Shown here: piece after piece, positions 14,442-17,096 of the stretch
How the letters are laid out: the number at the start of each line of letters is the position of its first letter
Position numbering within the stretch: the stretch's first letter is position 1
From: DASUKL01 sp036278755
Lineage (GTDB): Bacteria > Chloroflexota > Limnocylindria > Limnocylindrales > CSP1-4
Length of the DNA stretch: 17,096 nucleotides
Direction of reading: 5' to 3'
Assembly (NCBI GenBank): GCA_036278755.1
Contig: DASUKL010000102.1
Span: 1 to 17,096 of the forward strand
Translations under genes and position numbers: made by a program
The notes under the pieces: model-generated
Told to the model about the DNA's origin: nothing
The model's database searches: none
Seen by the model: only the letters and a program-made list of their open reading frames with translations

Positions 14442-15155
14442 TCAGTCGCCCGTGCGGGCCTGGAGGATGCCGATGACGGCCGCCGGGGGCAGGCCGCGCT
14501 CGGCGCACAGGACGAGGAGGTGGTAGAGCAGGTCCGCCGCCTCTCCGGCCATGGCGGATCGGGTCTCGGAACGGCCGGCCGCCGTGCGCTCGGCCACGGC
14601 ATCGTCCTTGGCCGCCATCAGCACCTCGGTCGCCTCCTCGGTCACCTTGCGGCCGGTGGCGTCGACCCCATCGGCCAGCAGGCGGGCCGTGTACGAGCCC
14701 TCCGGCCGACGGACGGCCCGCTCGGCGATCGTGGCCCACAGCGTCTCCAGCCAGGCGAAGCCCTGCCGGGCGGCCGGCTCGGGCGCCTGCCGGTCGAGGT
14801 GGGCTCCGGCGTCGAAGCAGGATCGGGCGCCGGTGTGGCAGGTGGGCCCGGTCGGTCGGACGGTCAGGAGGAGGGCGTCGGCGTCGCAGTCGAGGCTCAG
14901 CTCGACGAGCTTCAGGGTGTGGCCCGAAGTCTCGCCCTTGCGCCACAGCCGGCCCCGGGAGCGCGAGTGGAAGTGGACCTCGCCGCTGGCCAGGGTCGCG
15001 GCCAGGGCCTCGGCGTCCATCCAGCCGAGCATGAGCACCCGGCCGTCGGCCACGTCCTGGACGATGGCCGGAGCGAGGCCGTCGGCGCCCCAGCGGACCG
15101 CGATCGGCGTCGCGGGCACGGGCTCTGATCCCGGTCGCCGGGCCGGTCGGGCCAT
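14442..15155 (-). CDS. hisIE: Bifunctional phosphoribosyl-AMP cyclohydrolase / phosphoribosyl-ATP pyrophosphohydrolase
   Basis: Catalyses the second and third steps of histidine synthesis. The 237-residue protein has a HisI domain at about 15-125, with LGWMD, SRSRGRLWRKGETSGH (64-79), the DCDAD metal segment (89-93) and zinc cysteines C90, C106 and C113. A HisE domain follows at about 135-235, with the acidic EEATEV (173-178) and GEAADLLYHLLVL (204-216). The fusion order HisI-HisE is the usual one. ATG 15155 overlaps the hisF stop by one base (TGATG), and the frame upstream of it runs antisense-free through hisF as a shadow only. It is the last his gene here; the sequence after its stop at 14442 is gene debris with no clear terminator. 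Confidence 0.95.
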   Translation of the reverse strand: MARPARRPGSEPVPATPIAVRWGADGLAPAIVQDVADGRVLMLGWMDAEALAATLASGEVHFHSRSRGRLWRKGETSGHTLKLVELSLDCDADALLLTVRPTGPTCHTGARSCFDAGAHLDRQAPEPAARQGFAWLETLWATIAERAVRRPEGSYTARLLADGVDATGRKVTEEATEVLMAAKDDAVAERTAAGRSETRSAMAGEAADLLYHLLVLCAERGLPPAAVIGILQARTGD

Positions 15156-15970
15156 CAGGCTGCCGCCTCGAGGGGCCGGACCGGCAGGCCGGCCCCGGCC
15201 AGGGCCGCCTTGAGCGCGCCGATCGTGATGAGGCCCTCGTGCAGGATGCCGGCTACGAGCACGGCGTCCGCCCCGCCCTCGCGGATGGCGGCCACGACGT
15301 CGGCCGGACCGCCGGCCCCGCCCGAAGCCACGACCGGCACGTCCGCCGCCGCACTGACGGCCCGCAGCAGCTCCAGGTCGTAGCCGGAGCGCGTCCCGTC
15401 GCGGTCGATCGAAGTGAGGAGGATCTCGCCCGCGCCGAGCTCGGCCGCCTGGACCGCCCAGGCCACGGCGTCGCGGCCGCTGGGCCGCCGCCCGCCGCCG
15501 GCCACGGCCTCCCAACCGGTGGGCACGGCCGTCGCGGCCCCCGCAGCAGTGGCTCCTGCCGGACCGGTCTCCCGGCGGGCGTCGACGGCGACCACCACGC
15601 ACTGCCGGCCGAAGCGCCGACTGCAGCGCCGGATGAGCCCCGGGTGGGCCAGGGCGGCGCTGTTGATGGCCACCTTGTCGGCCCCGGCCCGCAAGACGGC
15701 CCGCATCTCGGCCGCGGTGCGGACGCCGCCACCGACGGTCAGCGGCACGTCCAGGCCGCGCGCCGTGCGCCGGACGAGGTCCAGGGCCGTGGCCCGGGCC
15801 TCCGGCGCGGCGGTGATGTCGAGGAGGACGATCTCGTCGGCCCCGGCCGCAGCGTGCCGGGCGGCCAGGACCGCCGGATCGCCCTCGTCGCGCAGGTCCA
15901 CGAAACGGGTGCCCTTGACCACCCGGCCGTCGGCCACATCGAGGCAGGCGATGACCCGACGCAGCAGCAT
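15155..15970 (-). CDS. hisF: Imidazole glycerol phosphate synthase, cyclase subunit
   Basis: The (beta/alpha)8-barrel cyclase that takes ammonia from HisH and turns PRFAR into imidazole glycerol phosphate and AICAR. The 271-residue product has the catalytic aspartates D11 (ACLDV) and D130 (VVVAVD), at the same positions as in Thermotoga maritima HisF. It also has the phosphate-binding loops GGGV (80-83), INSAA (102-106), ILLTSIDRDGTRSGYD (183-198) and VPVVASGGAG (211-220). Residues 134-163 carry an Ala/Gly-rich insertion in the loop after D130 that is longer than in typical HisF. ATG 15970 overlaps the hisH stop by one base (TGATG). Confidence 0.96.
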   Translation of the reverse strand: MLLRRVIACLDVADGRVVKGTRFVDLRDEGDPAVLAARHAAAGADEIVLLDITAAPEARATALDLVRRTARGLDVPLTVGGGVRTAAEMRAVLRAGADKVAINSAALAHPGLIRRCSRRFGRQCVVVAVDARRETGPAGATAAGAATAVPTGWEAVAGGGRRPSGRDAVAWAVQAAELGAGEILLTSIDRDGTRSGYDLELLRAVSAAADVPVVASGGAGGPADVVAAIREGGADAVLVAGILHEGLITIGALKAALAGAGLPVRPLEAAA

Positions 15971-16614
15971 CAGGCCGCCGCTGCCTGGCGGCCCTCGGCC
16001 AGATCCACGAAGGCCGCCAGCAGCCGCCGACCGCCGCGGCCCGAGCGCTCGGGGTGGAACTGGGTGCCCAGGACGCGTTCGGCGGCCACGATGCTAGGGA
16101 ACCAGCCGCCGTGCTCGGTCTCTGCCACGACCACTGCCGGATCGTCGGGCGCCGCGGCGTAGCTGTGGACGAAGTAGGCCGCGCCGGCCGGGCCCAGGGC
16201 CGTCACGAGCGGATGCGGCCGCCGCTCGACGACCTGGTTCCAGCCGATGTGCGGGAGGCGCGGGGCGTCGGGGACGATCCGCACATGGCCCGCGAGAAGG
16301 CCCAGCAGCTCCGCGCCGTCCTCGTCGGAACGCTCGAAGAGGAGCTGGAGCCCGAGGCACAGGCCGAGGTACCAGACGCCATCGCCGACGGCCTGGCGGA
16401 TGGCCAGGTCGAGCCCCGTCCGCCGGAGGCGGGCCATGGCCGGCCCCGAGGCTCCGACGCCGGGCACGACCAGGGCCGCGCAGCCGGCCAGCTGGGCCGG
16501 ACGGCTGCAGACGCGCACCGCCACACCAAGGTCCTCCAGGGCCCAGCGGACGCTGACGAGGTTGCCGGCCCCGTGGTCGACGAGGCCGACCCGCAGCCGG
16601 CTCACTGGATTCAT
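15970..16614 (-). CDS. hisH: Imidazole glycerol phosphate synthase, glutaminase subunit
   Basis: The glutamine amidotransferase that supplies ammonia to HisF. The 214-residue product shows the class I triad: C86 in LGLCLGLQLLF, and H187 and E189 in GTQFHPERSG. It also has the N-terminal DHGAGNL (13-19), the oxyanion-strand PGVGA (51-55) and HIGWNQV (122-128). It must bind HisF to be active, which fits the direct adjacency. ATG 16614 sits in an ATGA overlap with the hisB stop. In many genomes hisA lies between hisH and hisF; here the two touch. Confidence 0.96.
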   Translation of the reverse strand: MNPVSRLRVGLVDHGAGNLVSVRWALEDLGVAVRVCSRPAQLAGCAALVVPGVGASGPAMARLRRTGLDLAIRQAVGDGVWYLGLCLGLQLLFERSDEDGAELLGLLAGHVRIVPDAPRLPHIGWNQVVERRPHPLVTALGPAGAAYFVHSYAAAPDDPAVVVAETEHGGWFPSIVAAERVLGTQFHPERSGRGGRRLLAAFVDLAEGRQAAAA

Positions 16615-17096
16615 GCCAGGCGGCCCTTCGTCGAGGGCACCGCGCCGGCCCGCCGGGGGTCGGGCTCGACCGCCTGTCGGAGGGCCACGGCGAGGGCCTT
16701 GAAGGCCGCCTCGGCGACATGATGGTCGTTCGCGCCACGGGCTCCCAGATGGAGCGTCAGGCCGGCCGTGCGGGCCAGGGCCTCCAGGGCATGGGGCACG
16801 TTCTGGGTGCTGAGGCCGCCGATGTGCGGGCCCCGGAAGCGGAGGTCGAGGACCGTGTAGGGCCGGCCCGAGAGGTCGACCGCGCAGCGGGCCAGCGCCT
16901 CGTCCATGGGCACCTCGGCATGGCCGAAGCGGCGGATGCCGACCCGCTGGCCGAGGGCCTCGTCGATGGCCTGGCCGAGGGCCAGGGCCACGTCCTCGAC
17001 CGTGTGGTGGTCGTCCACCTCGAGGTCGCCGCGGGCCTCGATGCGCAGGTCGAAGAGGGCGTGATGGGCGAGGCTATCGAGGAGGTGGTCGTAGGC
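16611..17096 (-). CDS. hisB: Imidazoleglycerol-phosphate dehydratase (N-terminus outside the window)
   Basis: Dehydrates imidazole glycerol phosphate to imidazole acetol phosphate. The frame is open to the right edge, so 161 C-terminal codons are visible. Motifs are YDHLLDSLAHHALFDL, EVDDHHTVEDVA and GANDHHVAEAAFKALA, whose histidines and acids form the two Mn sites; MDEALARCAVDLSGRPY; and the closing PRRAGAVPSTKGRL. This is the plain dehydratase domain, and the C-terminus ends normally. Whether an N-terminal phosphatase or a fusion exists cannot be seen. A GTG at 17018 is internal and not the start, since conserved sequence continues upstream. It is the first his gene visible and overlaps hisH by four bases. 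Confidence 0.96.
   Translation of the reverse strand, partial: AYDHLLDSLAHHALFDLRIEARGDLEVDDHHTVEDVALALGQAIDEALGQRVGIRRFGHAEVPMDEALARCAVDLSGRPYTVLDLRFRGPHIGGLSTQNVPHALEALARTAGLTLHLGARGANDHHVAEAAFKALAVALRQAVEPDPRRAGAVPSTKGRLA

Noticed and set aside
14317..15128. Other frames over hisIE and its downstream region (- strand 209 codons, + strand 278 codons)
   Set aside because: They overlap hisIE fully and read as Arg/Gly/Pro-rich shadows.

Overview
This is a GC-rich chromosomal window that joins three unlike regions: a complete Calvin-cycle (cbb) operon, a block of secreted or surface proteins with gene debris, and the 3' part of a histidine operon. The proteins resemble those of Chloroflexota or Actinomycetota. 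No taxonomic marker is present, so that placement is inference from GC content, frequent GTG starts and protein style.

Layout. Positions 1-94 hold the last 30 codons of an unidentified + strand gene, coupled by a GTGA overlap to a PLP-dependent group III decarboxylase (91-1452, +) of the BtrK or exosortase-associated type rather than classical LysA. Its 3' end runs 47 bp into the tail of the convergent cbb operon. That operon reads on the - strand from about 6305 to 1406 in the order cbbL, cbbS, cbbX, cbbF, cbbP. It encodes red-type form I RuBisCO large and small subunits, the AAA+ RuBisCO activase, class I fructose-1,6-bisphosphatase and bacterial-type phosphoribulokinase. Adjacent genes overlap by 4 bp or have a ribosome binding site inside the previous stop, so expression should be tightly coupled. 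A LysR-family cbbR (6456-7415, +) is divergent from cbbL. The 150-bp space between them holds a perfect 17-bp tandem repeat, a short hairpin and promoter-like elements.

Positions 7462-13886 (-) encode a lipoprotein followed by a very large secreted protein. The large protein has a signal peptide, an N-terminal beta-rich domain, an HExxH protease-like segment, several beta-sandwich modules, thrombospondin type 3-like Asp-rich repeats and a C-terminal seven-bladed propeller. It is split into two reading frames by what looks like one missing base near 12172-12180. Between it and the his operon (13921-14441) lie an RHS/YD-repeat fragment and an unidentified ORF fragment. From about 10.3 to 14.4 kb the DNA looks less GC-rich than the flanking core operons, which suggests accessory origin.

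Positions 14442-17096 (-) carry hisB (partial), hisH, hisF and hisIE, all overlapping by 1-4 bp. hisA, often found between hisH and hisF, is not there.

How the genes work together. PRK makes ribulose bisphosphate, RuBisCO carboxylates it, CbbX strips inhibitory sugar phosphates from RuBisCO, and FBPase feeds regeneration. CbbR probably controls the set. The remaining cycle enzymes (transketolase, aldolase and others) must lie elsewhere. I see no tRNA, rRNA, CRISPR array or intact insertion sequence. No clearly undescribed system stands out; the least explained part is the lipoprotein plus giant secreted protein locus.
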